A DNA stretch of 64,000 nucleotides from Chloroflexota bacterium (GTDB lineage Bacteria; Chloroflexota; Dehalococcoidia; Lucifugimonadales; JACPCL1), in contig JACPCL010000035.1 of assembly GCA_016179765.1 (NCBI GenBank), positions 1 to 64,000 on the forward strand, in the 5' to 3' direction. Below are positions 1 to 10,038 of the stretch, one piece after another. Every line of letters starts with the position of its first letter. The stretch's first letter is position 1. The notes under the pieces are model-generated. The model had not been told where the DNA came from. It ran no database searches and saw only the letters and a list, made by a program, of their open reading frames with translations. Both the position numbers and the translations under genes were made by a program.

Positions 1-2
1 CC

Positions 3-3000
3 CGCTGTTCAACAGCCTCCATCCTCTCCAGACCAGGGGAGACCGACCATGCGAACAACGTCAATCAGCAAGAAGACCCCTTCTTCCGCACCCTGCTAGA
101 GGCGGCGGGAGGGGTCCTCAACCTCCCCGTCCCGCTGCAAGACGGCGCAAACGACATCACCGTTGAGTTCACCGACCGCGCGGGCTTCACGCCAGACCCG
201 GCCGACCTCGTGAACAACATCCTGAAGATCACCCTGACCCTGATCCAGTTGCCGGGTGCTCCCACCAACGTGGTCGCCGTGGCAGGCAACCAGTCCGCCA
301 CCGTCACATGGAACGCCGCCGCCGACAACGGCTCGGCCATCCTCTTCTACACCGTCAAGGCCAAGAAGGTCAACGCCGGCGATCCGGGCGCAGAACCATC
401 CGTCAACACGCCCGACGGCGCCACCCTGCAAGCCACCGTCTCCGGGCTGACCAATGGCACCCCCTACCGCTTTGAGGTCACCGCCACCAACGCCAAGGGC
501 GCTGGCCCCGCCGGCGTCTCCAACGTCGTGACCCCAGCCACCGTGCCTGGCGCGCCCACCAGCGTCACCGCTGTTGCCGGCGATGCCCAGGCCACCGTGT
601 CGTGGACGGCCCCCGCCTCTGACGGCGGCAGTCCTATCCTCTTCTACACCGTCACCTCCAACCCGGCAACGGTGGCGCGAACCACTACCGCTACTAACCT
701 CGTCTTTACGGGCCTAGCCGATGGCGTCACGTACACCTTCTCCGTTACGGCCACCAACGCCAAGGGTACCGGCCCCACTTCCACACCCTCCAACGCCGTC
801 ACCACGGCCACCGTGCCTGGCGCGCCCACCAGCGTCACCGCTGTTGCCGGTGATGCCCAGGCCGCCGTGTCGTGGACGGCCCCCGCCTCTGACGGCGGCA
901 GTCCTATCCTCTTCTACACCGTCACCTCCAACCCTGCAACGGTGGCGCGGACCACTACCGCTACTAACCTCGTCTTTACGGGCCTCACCAACGGCGTCAC
1001 GTACACCTTCACCGTTACGGCCACCAACGCCAAGGGCACAGGCCCCACTTCCGCGCCCTCCAACGCCGTCACCCCATCCACCATACCGTTGCCCCCAGGC
1101 AAACCGTTCGCTAAGACCCTCGGGTTGGACTTTGCCGTCGTCGCCTGGACCGCGCCCACGGACACAGGCGGCTTGCCTCTTGAGCAGTACCGCGTTACTT
1201 ATCATGGCGTCCTGACGGACACCGCCGTGCGCACCTTGCTGGTTGCCGCCATCGTGACGGAAGCCCAGCTTGACGCCCTGCTCAAAGGAGTGGCGTACGT
1301 CGCCACCGTGGCCGCGAAGAACAGCAAGGGGTTTAGCGCTGAGTCGGCGCAGTCCGACCAATTCACCCCAGGGGCCAAGCCTACAGCGCCAAACTTCGTG
1401 GTCGCCAAGGTGAACGCCCTCACCTCCACTGCGGCGGACGTCTCCTGGGAGCCGCCCACCGACCCTGGTGAGAGCCCCATCATCAAGTACACGGTGAAGG
1501 CCCGCAACGTGACCGACGCCGCCGATGGCCCCTCCGTGGACACCCCGGACGGGTCCACGCTGGCCGCCACCGTCCCCGGCCTGTTGCTCCAAAAGGAGTA
1601 CTTCTTCACCGTCAGGGCCACCAACAGCCAGGGCACAGGCCTAACCTCCACGCCCTCCAACCTGGTGAAGACCGCCGTTAAGCCCGGCGCGCCCACCGGC
1701 GTCAGCGCCACGCCCGGCGACAAGTCCGCCACCGTCATCTGGACCAAGCCCGCTTCCGACGGCGGTAGCCCCATCACCAACTACACCGTGACCTCCACCC
1801 CCGGAGGTTTCTCAGCGGTGGTGCCAGGTAGCCAGACCACAGCCGATCTCAAGGGTCTGATTAACGGCATTGCGTACACCTTTACGGTGAAGGCCACCAA
1901 CGCCATCGGCACCGGCCCAGACTCTGCGCCCTCGGCTTCCGTGACGCCTGGCCCAGCGCCCGCCGCTCCCGACGTGAGCAAGCCTGCTTCGCCCACGAAG
2001 AACCCCACCGTGACCCTCTCGGTGACCGCCAAAGCGGCTGGCAAGATCAGGATCACGGGCGGAGCCGCCATGACCGAGACAGCGGTGGTCACCGTCGGCG
2101 TGCCCCAAGACGTAGTCGTCGTCCTCAATCAGAACCAGTCCAACACCCTGGCGGTCCGCTCCCTTAACACCAGCGGCGTGCAGTCCGAGGCCGTCCTCCG
2201 CGTGGTGGTGCATGACAACATCGCCCCGGTCCTCCTGGACCCGGACGTCTCCACCCCCAAGTCGCCTACCAGCGCCACCAAGGTGATCCTCCAAGTGAAC
2301 AACGTTGAGGTGGGCGCCACCGTAACCGTGACGGGTGGCGTCGCTCCCGTCTCAGGCGTGGCCTCCACCCCCGGCAAACCGGTCAAGCTGGAGGTTAACC
2401 TCAATATCAACGCCGTCAATAACCTGGTGGTCACGGCCACCGACCCGGCCGGCAACCAATCCAACGCCATCAACCGCACCGTGGTGCATGACCAGGTCCC
2501 ACCCGCCAAGCCCGTTATTAATACGGTGGACGGCGTTCCCCTCGGCGCCATCAAGCCCACCAAGAACGCCAGCGTCGTCCTGAACGTGACCGCGGAGAAC
2601 GGCTCCACCATCAAGGTGACCGGCGGCAAGGAGCCCGTGTCCGCGGGCGCCTCAACCGTGAACATCACGGTCATGCTCAACACCAACGAGGACAACGAGC
2701 TGGAGCTGACCGCCACCGACGCCGCAGGCAACGTCTCGGATAAGACGCTCCTGACGGTCATCCAGGACGACGTGGCTCCAGTCATAAAGAAGGTGGACGC
2801 GCCCCCCTTCGTGAACAGCGCGGACGGCAAGGTCACCGTCAAGGTCTTCGTCGAGGCCAACGCCCTCATCACCATCAAAGTGGTGGGCCAGGCAGACGTG
2901 ACCGGCACCGCCCTGGGCCTGGATGTCGGCAAGGAGATGGTGGTCCAGCTCAACAAGAACTTCTCCAACGCGGTGGAGGTCACCGCCTCCGACGCAGCAG

Positions 3001-6000
3001 GTAACACCTCTACGAAAACGGTCATCGTTGTCCATGACGACCTGCCTCCGGCGCTCCCCAACGTCGTCTTCCCGCCCAGCGATACGGACACTCTGGTGGC
3101 CTTCTTCACCCTCACGGTCATCGCCGAGGCAAACACGACCATTAGCGTTACCGGCGGCGTTGAAACCATATTCGCCAAGGCCACAGGCTCGGAGCAGAGC
3201 ATCGCCGTGGGCTTGAAGAAGGGCCTTAATACCCTGAAGGTCAAGGCCACCGATCAGGCCGGAAACGCCTCCGGCGAGGTGACACGTGTGGTGAACGTTA
3301 CGTCCGATGTGCCGGACGCACCTACCGTCAACGTTTTCCGGATAGACGGCGTCACCCCGGTCACCGACACGCCCATCAACGCCGCCAAGGTCATCGTGAA
3401 GGTCACCAACATCCCACCCGGCATGAGCAAGCTGACGGTGAAAGGCGGCAAAGCCGAGGTTAGCATGAACAACCCCGCCGCCAGCGAGGACCTGGTGGTG
3501 GAGTTGACGCGCAACACCATAAACGCGCTGGAGACCTTCGTCACCAGCCCTGCTCTGCTGGAGTCCGCCCACGTCATACGCCTCGTGAAAGAGGACTCCA
3601 TCGCGCCAGCCCAGCCGACCCTTCTCGTCCCGCTTCCCGATCTCACCTCCGCTCTGGCCATTGTAGCCAAGATGGACGCCGAGTCTGGCGTCCGGGTGGT
3701 GGCCACGGAGCTGAACACCAACACCGTGATAGGGGAAGCGACGGTCGCCTCTCCAGTAGACCTGCTACTCGTGCTGGTCCCCGATGCGGAGAACCTCATC
3801 TCTAACCGTGCCGTAGACGGCGCTGGCAACACCTCCCCGGCCCTGGTGGAGTTGGTACGCCAGACCGAAACCCCTCCTGATGCCCCCAAGGTCACGACGC
3901 CGCCAAAGTCCCCCACCAACCTGTCGGTGGCCACCTTCAAGGTCGTCGCCGACGCCACCACCCTCGTCACCGTCAAGGGCGACGTGCTAGTGGACGTGAG
4001 CTTTACCGCCGATGGCTCCCCTCAAGAGGTGAGCGTGCTGCTTAAGAACCTGGGCAACAATGTCCAGAACACCCTGGTCCTTACCGCGGCGGACGGCGCG
4101 GGCAACACCTCCAAGCCTACGGTGGTCATCATCTTCCATGACAACGTGCCCCCCGCCGCGCCCGTCCTGGGGCCTGCGCCCGCCTTCACCCTGTCCGCCT
4201 TTGTCACCATTAAGGTCACGGGCGAGGTTGGGGCGGCCATCAAGGTCACCGGTGGCGCCGTCGTGATGTCTGGCGTCACCGCCAGCGGCACTCCTCAGCC
4301 GGTAATCATCCCTCTGACTGCCAACGCCACCAACGTACTCGTCTTCACCCTTACCGACGCCGCGGGCAACGTCTCAGCCCCCGCCACCGTGAACGTGGCC
4401 CGAGGGCCGGTCATCGCCCCCATCAGCGGCATCATTGGCGCGGCCTCCGCGCAGCTTACGTTGCCCGGTGGGGCCCCCGCCCTTGTCCGCGCCTACTCCC
4501 CTGGTGGCCCCCTCGTCGGGCAAGGGCCCGTCTCCAAGTCCAAAGGCGTCTTCCTGATACCAGGGCTCAACCCGGCAGCAACCTACCAGGTAGCCCTGCT
4601 CTACAACAACGGCGGCGTGGCAAAAGAGGTCTGGTACAAGGCCGGCGCCCCAGGCAACATTACCGAGGACCGGAACCAGGCGACCCTGGTGACCCCCGGC
4701 TCCAACGGCGCCGTGGTGGAGATGTCCCTCCTCACCGTGCCCGTCATCACCGGCGTTTCCGGCGGCGGCGGCAACGACGCGGCCCGACCCCTGACCATTG
4801 ATGGCGCAAACCTGGCCAACGTCAAGAACGTGTTCCTCAAGTCGCCGGGCATGAAGAACGTGAAGGTGGACATCACCTCCCAGACCGATGCCCAGATTCT
4901 GGCTACCATCCCCAAGGGTACGAAACCCGGTGTATACAACGTCGTCATCAAATACCCACCCGGCCTCTTTGTGACCTCCGCCGGAACGGTGCCCGTTGCT
5001 TCTGTCGTCTCTCTGCCCTTGATTGACAGCGTTGACCTGGCCATCGTGCCCAGAGGGACATCCCCTACCCTCACCCTCGCCGGCAGCAACCTGAAGGGGA
5101 CAACGGACACGGCCATTGACATCACCCAGGTGGTGGCTGGCACACCCCTGGAGGGGGCGACGCCCTTCGCCTCGGTGCCCGGCTTTGACGCCTCCGGCGA
5201 TGGCAAGAAGATCAAGGTGACGGTGCCCAACACCCTGCCCGATGGCACGTTTGCGCTGCGGGCCAGCAACAGCAACGGCACAGGACCCTACGGCCCCACT
5301 TTTGACGTGCTGGAGGCCTCCTTCGCCTGCGACCTGCTCCTCCAGGGCGACGTCGCCAAGTCCTCCGTACCTCTGGACCTGCTGGCGGCCCAGGGCTGCG
5401 ATGTGTCTGGCCTGGCCCTTGCCGCCGCCCTGCCGGCGGACCTGACCATCACCAACGAGGGACAGGAGACTGAACCTGGCGCCCCGCTGGTGTCGGTGCG
5501 CCTGATCAAGGGGACAACCTTCACCAACGAGGCCGGCGTGGAGGTGACCACCATCCTGCCGCCGCACAGCGTGCCTCTGCCCGAAGACTTCCAGGCCAAG
5601 GCAGGACCCAATGGCGTGGGCTTCAAGCTCGGCGGAGCCGAGGGCCGGGTGAACCTGTCCACCCCCGCGTTCATGCAGGTCAAGGTCATCGGCGCGGCCG
5701 GCGCTACACCTATGGTCTTCCTGCAGCTCGGCCCCGACGAGTTTGAAGAGGCTGGCATAGAGATCATCATGGACGGCGTCCTCTACAAGCGCGGCGGCAC
5801 GTTGATCAGCCAGACGGCGCTGCCCGACGGCCTCGTGGAGTACGAGTTGGGCTTGGTGCTCACCCACTTCTCTACCCTCGCGGCCACCAGCGAAGACCTG
5901 GTGCCGAATACTGCCCCTGCCGCGCCTACCGACGCCACAGCCGTCGGCGGCAACGCCCAGGCCACCGTCACGTGGACGGCCCCCGCCTCCGACGGCGGCG

Positions 6001-9000
6001 CGCCCATCCTTTTCTACACCGTCACCTCCAGCCCGGCAACGGTGGCGCGGACCACCACCGCTACCACCCTGGACTTTACGGGCCTGGCCAACGGCACGGA
6101 GTACACCTTTACCATCACAGCCACCAACAACGTGGGCGACAGTGTAGCCTCCGCGGCCTCCAACCCGGCGACGCCCGCAACGGTACCCGGCGCGCCCACC
6201 AGCGTGGCCGCCTCCATTGGGGACGCCAAGTCTACCGTCACATGGACGGCCCCCGCCTCCAACGGCGGCAGCCCTATCACGGGCTACAAGGTCTCCAGCA
6301 ACCCGGCCACCACGGACAAAGTGGTCAGCGGCAGCGCCCGCACCGCCGTCTTCACCGGCCTGGCCAACGGCGTCATGTACACCTTCTCGGCTAAGGCTAT
6401 CAACCTCATTGGCAACAGCGCAGCCTCTGCCGCCTCCAACGCCGTCACGCCGGCCCCTGCCAACACGCCGCCTGGCAAACCCACCGGCGTGGCCGCCATT
6501 GTGCTCAGCGCCACCAGCGCGCAAGTGACCTGGAACGCCCCCGGCGTCGTTGGCGGCAGCCTGATTACCGGCTACATCGTGACCTCCAGCCCGGCAAGCC
6601 CGGCCAGTCCGCTCTCCGTGGGCAACGTGACCATCGCCAACATGACCGGCCTGACCACGGGGCAGGCCTACACCTTCACCGTGGAGGCGGTGAACGACGC
6701 CGGCGCGGGGGCTGCCTCGGACGCCTCGGCCCCCATCACGATAGCCACCGCCCCCGGCGCACCGACCAGCGTCCAGGCCGTCGCGGGCAACGCCCAGGCC
6801 GCCGTCACCTGGACAGCCCCCGCCACGGGCGGCAGCCCCATCCTGTTCTACACCGTCACCTCCAACCCGTCAACCGTGGCGCGGACCACCACTGCCACCA
6901 ACCTCGTCTTTACGGGCCTTGCCAACGGCACCGCCTACACCTTCACCGTCACGGCCACCAACGCCATCGGCGCCGGCCCCGCTTCCGCACCCTCCAACTC
7001 GGTGACGCCAACAGGAGCCACCGTGCCCGGCGCGCCCACCAACGTTCTAGCGGCCGCGGGCAACGCCCAGGCTACCGTGTCATGGACAGCCCCCGCCTCC
7101 GACGGCGGCAGCGACATCCTGTTCTACACCGTCACCTCCAGCCCGGCGACGGTGGCGCGGACCACCACCACTACCGCCCTCGTCTTTACGGGCCTTGCCA
7201 ATGGCACCGCCTACACCTTCACCGTCACGGCCACCAACGCCATCGGTGCCGGCCCCGCTTCCGCGCCCTCCAATAGCGTCACGCCTAGCGCGCCTCCCGT
7301 GAGCGGCCCACCAACCGTCATCTCTGGGCCCAGCGAGCCGCTGAACGTTACAGCCATGGCGGGTGACGGCCAGGCCACGGTGTCGTGGCAGCCACCCGAC
7401 TCCCCTGGGGCCAGTGAGATTATTGCTTATACGGTCACGTCAAGCCCGGAGGGCAAGACCGCCTCGGTGAACGGCTCCACCCTCACGGCCATCGTCACCG
7501 GCCTGACCAACGGCGTGGCCTACACCTTTACCGTCACGGCCAGCAACCTCGCCGGTCAGACGAGCGCACCCTCTGCGCCTTCGGCTTCGGTAACCCCCAG
7601 AGGCGCACCCCTCCCGCCGACCAATGTCCAGGCCGCGGCTGGTGACGCCCAGGCCACCGTCACCTGGACCGCGCCAGCCTCCAATGGCGGCAGCCCCATC
7701 ACCGGCTACACCGTGACGTCTAACCCCGATGGCGTCACCGCCACGGCCAAGGCCAATGAGACCACGGCCATCGTCACCGGCCTGAAGAACGGCACGGCCT
7801 ACACCTTCACCGTCAAGGCCACCAACATCCTGGGCAGCAGCCCAGCTTCCTCGCCCTCCAACGCGGTTACGCCGCTGGCAGCCAAGCCAGCCGAGGACAA
7901 GCCGGTGGTGAAGGATACCGTTACGGCCACCATCAGTCTGAAGCCAACGCTCTCCGCCGGCGCCACCGCCAACGGCGGCGCCCTTGAGGTGACCGTTGGC
8001 GGGCAGGTGGACGTCAAGACCCAGCCCGACGGCGCCAACCTGGTCATCCTGCCCATAAAGCTGCCGCCAGGCGGCGCCCTCACCCAGTTCCGTGACGACG
8101 CAGCAGGCATAGCTATCCAGGACGGCATCCTGACCATCAAGGTCAAGGACGCCCTGGGCACCGTAATCTTCTTCCTGGAGGCCAAGGTCGCCGCGGTAAC
8201 GGGTACAGGTACCACTGCGGAGGTGAAGCTAGAGGACATCCGCCTCAAGTCGGTGGGGCAGCAGAAGTCGGTGGTCGGCGACGCAGGCACGGCCTTCGTC
8301 GCCATCAACGCCGGCCTCAATCGGATAGAGCTGCCCGCAGACGCCTCCCTCACCGTGACCATCCAGGACGCGCCCACGGCGGCGGACAGAACGGCGCTGG
8401 ATGCGGCGGTCAAGGCCGCCAACGCCAAAGTCAACGCCGTGGCCTACACCGTCAAGGTGGACAAAGTGAAGCTGGCGGACAAGACGGACATCGGCCAGTC
8501 CTTCGTGGACATGAAGGTGGGCAAGGCCTTTGTGGACAAATACGGCCTGAGCAACCTCAAGATCATGCGCAAGGCCGACGACGGCACGGTGACCACCCTG
8601 GCAACCAGTGTGGTGAGCCAGGACCCCGATGGGAGCGTCACCTTCCGCGCCACGTCGCCCGACGGCCTTTCCCTCTTCGCCCTGACGGCCCAGGAGCAGC
8701 TACCGCCGGCGACGGTGACGCCCACCGTGACGCCGACGGTGACGGTGACGCCCACAGTCACCGTGACCCCGGTGACGCCGACGCCTACCAGAACGCCTAC
8801 GCCCTCGGTAACAGTGACGCCACCAGTGACGGTGACGCCGCCCGTGCCGCCGACGGTGACGGTGACGCCGCCCGTGCCGCCGACGGCAACGGCCACCCCC
8901 ACCGCCGGAGGAGGGGGCGCCACTATCATCATCATCATCATTGTAGTGGTCATTGCGGTAGTGGCGGCGGGCGTGGCTGCCTTCCTGTTCCTCAGAAGGC

Positions 9001-9014
9001 GGCAGCAAGGATAA
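3..9014 (+). CDS. Giant fibronectin type III repeat surface protein (5' partial)
   Basis: The frame is open from the first bases of the window, so the true start lies upstream; an internal GTG at 210 is not needed as a start. About 3000 residues are visible. Order: roughly six FN3 domains (nt 240-1945), about ten Ig-like modules of the 'VTGG...VHDN.PP' type (nt 1960-4400), IPT/TIG-like segments (nt 4735-5310), a unique segment with two Cys, seven more FN3 domains (nt 5905-7880), another unique segment (nt 7885-8700), a Pro/Thr-rich stalk, one hydrophobic helix rich in Ile/Val (nt 8920-8990) and an RRR tail. This is the plan of a secreted protein anchored in the membrane by its C-terminus. A role in adhesion or the cell envelope is inferred. 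FN3 copies at 541 and 811 are nearly identical in DNA. Confidence 0.9.
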   Translation, partial: RCSTASILSRPGETDHANNVNQQEDPFFRTLLEAAGGVLNLPVPLQDGANDITVEFTDRAGFTPDPADLVNNILKITLTLIQLPGAPTNVVAVAGNQSATVTWNAAADNGSAILFYTVKAKKVNAGDPGAEPSVNTPDGATLQATVSGLTNGTPYRFEVTATNAKGAGPAGVSNVVTPATVPGAPTSVTAVAGDAQATVSWTAPASDGGSPILFYTVTSNPATVARTTTATNLVFTGLADGVTYTFSVTATNAKGTGPTSTPSNAVTTATVPGAPTSVTAVAGDAQAAVSWTAPASDGGSPILFYTVTSNPATVARTTTATNLVFTGLTNGVTYTFTVTATNAKGTGPTSAPSNAVTPSTIPLPPGKPFAKTLGLDFAVVAWTAPTDTGGLPLEQYRVTYHGVLTDTAVRTLLVAAIVTEAQLDALLKGVAYVATVAAKNSKGFSAESAQSDQFTPGAKPTAPNFVVAKVNALTSTAADVSWEPPTDPGESPIIKYTVKARNVTDAADGPSVDTPDGSTLAATVPGLLLQKEYFFTVRATNSQGTGLTSTPSNLVKTAVKPGAPTGVSATPGDKSATVIWTKPASDGGSPITNYTVTSTPGGFSAVVPGSQTTADLKGLINGIAYTFTVKATNAIGTGPDSAPSASVTPGPAPAAPDVSKPASPTKNPTVTLSVTAKAAGKIRITGGAAMTETAVVTVGVPQDVVVVLNQNQSNTLAVRSLNTSGVQSEAVLRVVVHDNIAPVLLDPDVSTPKSPTSATKVILQVNNVEVGATVTVTGGVAPVSGVASTPGKPVKLEVNLNINAVNNLVVTATDPAGNQSNAINRTVVHDQVPPAKPVINTVDGVPLGAIKPTKNASVVLNVTAENGSTIKVTGGKEPVSAGASTVNITVMLNTNEDNELELTATDAAGNVSDKTLLTVIQDDVAPVIKKVDAPPFVNSADGKVTVKVFVEANALITIKVVGQADVTGTALGLDVGKEMVVQLNKNFSNAVEVTASDAAGNTSTKTVIVVHDDLPPALPNVVFPPSDTDTLVAFFTLTVIAEANTTISVTGGVETIFAKATGSEQSIAVGLKKGLNTLKVKATDQAGNASGEVTRVVNVTSDVPDAPTVNVFRIDGVTPVTDTPINAAKVIVKVTNIPPGMSKLTVKGGKAEVSMNNPAASEDLVVELTRNTINALETFVTSPALLESAHVIRLVKEDSIAPAQPTLLVPLPDLTSALAIVAKMDAESGVRVVATELNTNTVIGEATVASPVDLLLVLVPDAENLISNRAVDGAGNTSPALVELVRQTETPPDAPKVTTPPKSPTNLSVATFKVVADATTLVTVKGDVLVDVSFTADGSPQEVSVLLKNLGNNVQNTLVLTAADGAGNTSKPTVVIIFHDNVPPAAPVLGPAPAFTLSAFVTIKVTGEVGAAIKVTGGAVVMSGVTASGTPQPVIIPLTANATNVLVFTLTDAAGNVSAPATVNVARGPVIAPISGIIGAASAQLTLPGGAPALVRAYSPGGPLVGQGPVSKSKGVFLIPGLNPAATYQVALLYNNGGVAKEVWYKAGAPGNITEDRNQATLVTPGSNGAVVEMSLLTVPVITGVSGGGGNDAARPLTIDGANLANVKNVFLKSPGMKNVKVDITSQTDAQILATIPKGTKPGVYNVVIKYPPGLFVTSAGTVPVASVVSLPLIDSVDLAIVPRGTSPTLTLAGSNLKGTTDTAIDITQVVAGTPLEGATPFASVPGFDASGDGKKIKVTVPNTLPDGTFALRASNSNGTGPYGPTFDVLEASFACDLLLQGDVAKSSVPLDLLAAQGCDVSGLALAAALPADLTITNEGQETEPGAPLVSVRLIKGTTFTNEAGVEVTTILPPHSVPLPEDFQAKAGPNGVGFKLGGAEGRVNLSTPAFMQVKVIGAAGATPMVFLQLGPDEFEEAGIEIIMDGVLYKRGGTLISQTALPDGLVEYELGLVLTHFSTLAATSEDLVPNTAPAAPTDATAVGGNAQATVTWTAPASDGGAPILFYTVTSSPATVARTTTATTLDFTGLANGTEYTFTITATNNVGDSVASAASNPATPATVPGAPTSVAASIGDAKSTVTWTAPASNGGSPITGYKVSSNPATTDKVVSGSARTAVFTGLANGVMYTFSAKAINLIGNSAASAASNAVTPAPANTPPGKPTGVAAIVLSATSAQVTWNAPGVVGGSLITGYIVTSSPASPASPLSVGNVTIANMTGLTTGQAYTFTVEAVNDAGAGAASDASAPITIATAPGAPTSVQAVAGNAQAAVTWTAPATGGSPILFYTVTSNPSTVARTTTATNLVFTGLANGTAYTFTVTATNAIGAGPASAPSNSVTPTGATVPGAPTNVLAAAGNAQATVSWTAPASDGGSDILFYTVTSSPATVARTTTTTALVFTGLANGTAYTFTVTATNAIGAGPASAPSNSVTPSAPPVSGPPTVISGPSEPLNVTAMAGDGQATVSWQPPDSPGASEIIAYTVTSSPEGKTASVNGSTLTAIVTGLTNGVAYTFTVTASNLAGQTSAPSAPSASVTPRGAPLPPTNVQAAAGDAQATVTWTAPASNGGSPITGYTVTSNPDGVTATAKANETTAIVTGLKNGTAYTFTVKATNILGSSPASSPSNAVTPLAAKPAEDKPVVKDTVTATISLKPTLSAGATANGGALEVTVGGQVDVKTQPDGANLVILPIKLPPGGALTQFRDDAAGIAIQDGILTIKVKDALGTVIFFLEAKVAAVTGTGTTAEVKLEDIRLKSVGQQKSVVGDAGTAFVAINAGLNRIELPADASLTVTIQDAPTAADRTALDAAVKAANAKVNAVAYTVKVDKVKLADKTDIGQSFVDMKVGKAFVDKYGLSNLKIMRKADDGTVTTLATSVVSQDPDGSVTFRATSPDGLSLFALTAQEQLPPATVTPTVTPTVTVTPTVTVTPVTPTPTRTPTPSVTVTPPVTVTPPVPPTVTVTPPVPPTATATPTAGGGGATIIIIIIVVVIAVVAAGVAAFLFLRRRQQG
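541..1080 (+). repeat. Tandem 270-bp FN3 DNA repeat
   Basis: Two adjacent FN3-coding units have a period of exactly 270 bases (90 codons). They start at 541 and 811 with the same CCGTGCCTGGCGCGCCCACC and stay almost identical to their ends. More diverged relatives lie at about 5905-6455 and 6750-7290. The near-identity suggests recent duplication or gene conversion inside the gene. Confidence 0.85.
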
Positions 9015-9068
9015 ACTCCCCTGTGGACTCACCTCTTCCCCGCTACAGCCGCCAAAGCCGTTATACGC

Positions 9069-9074
9069 TATAAT
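9069..9074 (+). promoter_or_regulatory. Candidate -10 box of the response regulator
   Basis: A perfect TATAAT lies about 50 bases before the response-regulator start, in the gap after the FN3 gene. I see no convincing -35 hexamer at 17 bases spacing, so this is only a candidate. Confidence 0.35.
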
Positions 9075-9121
9075 GGCGTTGGCATGACGACGGTATAAGG
9101 TTTACTGGCGGCTCGTGTTGC

Positions 9122-9514
9122 GTGAGGAGAGGCGTGTTGCAAGCCCCAACCAAGATCATGGTGGTGGAGGACTCTCTAGACTTCCTTACTGCGCTTCTTG
9201 CCACCCTGGTTCTTGAGCCGCGCGTGAAGGTAGTAGCGGCAGTTCATACAGGCATGCAGGCGCTCTCGACCCTGGCTGAGGCTGCTCCTGATTTGATCTT
9301 GCTGGACTATCGGCTACCAGACATAAGCGGAGTAGAGGTGGCGCGAAGAATCCGGCAGCAGAATCTTAAGGTTAAAATCGCGATACTCACCGCCTATGCA
9401 GAGGAGTTCTTGTCTTCAGGACCTCTCATGACCCTCCTCGCCGATACAGGCGTCGTGGACGTTATACCCAAGTCCGGTTTTACGCTGGCACGCCTGCGGA
9501 CGTTACTCAACTAA
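9122..9514 (+). CDS. Stand-alone receiver-domain response regulator
   Basis: A 130-residue CheY-like receiver with no output domain. The acidic pair E16-D17, the phospho-acceptor D62 in '[10 protein letters not shown]', T90 and K117 are all present, so it should be phosphorylated by a histidine kinase or act as a diffusible phospho-relay. No kinase lies next to it. The GTG at 9122 gives the longest form. A TTG at 9137 has AGGAGAGG just upstream and could be the true start, which would remove five residues. It reads alone, between the FN3 gene and queF. Confidence 0.85.
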   Translation: MRRGVLQAPTKIMVVEDSLDFLTALLATLVLEPRVKVVAAVHTGMQALSTLAEAAPDLILLDYRLPDISGVEVARRIRQQNLKVKIAILTAYAEEFLSSGPLMTLLADTGVVDVIPKSGFTLARLRTLLN

Positions 9515-9630
9515 GCTGCCCAGACAGCCGCCACAAGACACCTGTAGTCAGGGGACAGATCTGGTCCCTTGGCGCCATAGGAAAGTCCCATGAACCAGTT
9601 TGGCCAGGTACTTTTGCCCCGAGGTTGCCC

Positions 9631-10032
9631 ATGCTCACCGACAAATACGCCTCCCGCCGCTACGACGTGGAAGACGAAGGCAAGATAGATACCCAGGTGC
9701 TGGAGCACCTCCCCTTTGACTACCCCGGCAGCGCCACGGACGTCACCTACGAGACGGACGAGTTTACCTCCGTCTGTCCCTGGACGGGCCTGCCAGACTT
9801 CGCCCGCCTCACCATCACCTACCGCCCCAGCGACCGTTTGGTGGAACTCAAGTCCCTCAAATATTACCTCACCTCCTTCCGCAACGTAGGCATCCTGCAA
9901 GAGCACGCCGTCAACCGCATCCTGAAGGACCTGGTGGACATCCTCAGACCGGAGCGCATGGTGGTGGATGGCTTGTACAACGAGCGGGGCGGCCTGCGCA
10001 CCCATGTCCGGGCAGAGTACCCGGGCCCATAG
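9631..10032 (+). CDS. queF: NADPH-dependent 7-cyano-7-deazaguanine reductase
   Basis: QueF reduces preQ0 to preQ1 in queuosine biosynthesis. The 133-residue protein is the short, single-domain form of the T-fold family. The catalytic Cys49 in '[12 protein letters not shown]', Asp56 and the 'VELKSLKYY' substrate motif are clear. I chose ATG 9631 because GAGG lies six bases upstream; a TTG at 9625 is also open. No other queuosine gene is in the window, and I could not make a preQ1 riboswitch from the leader. The next gene starts six bases after the stop. Confidence 0.93.
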   Translation: MLTDKYASRRYDVEDEGKIDTQVLEHLPFDYPGSATDVTYETDEFTSVCPWTGLPDFARLTITYRPSDRLVELKSLKYYLTSFRNVGILQEHAVNRILKDLVDILRPERMVVDGLYNERGGLRTHVRAEYPGP

Positions 10033-10038
10033 CCGCCT

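Noticed and set aside
541-1080. CRISPR-like direct repeats
   Set aside because: The repeats are 270-base in-frame coding units for FN3 domains, without spacers.
4374-6524. Long open frame on the minus strand opposite the FN3 gene (716 codons)
   Set aside because: GC-rich codon bias leaves the opposite frames open; its translation is low-complexity Gly/Arg/His without domains, and the plus-strand FN3 repeats are unmistakable.
9515-9630. preQ1 riboswitch before queF
   Set aside because: I looked for the preQ1 aptamer stem and A-rich tail and found no convincing match, only short GC pairs.
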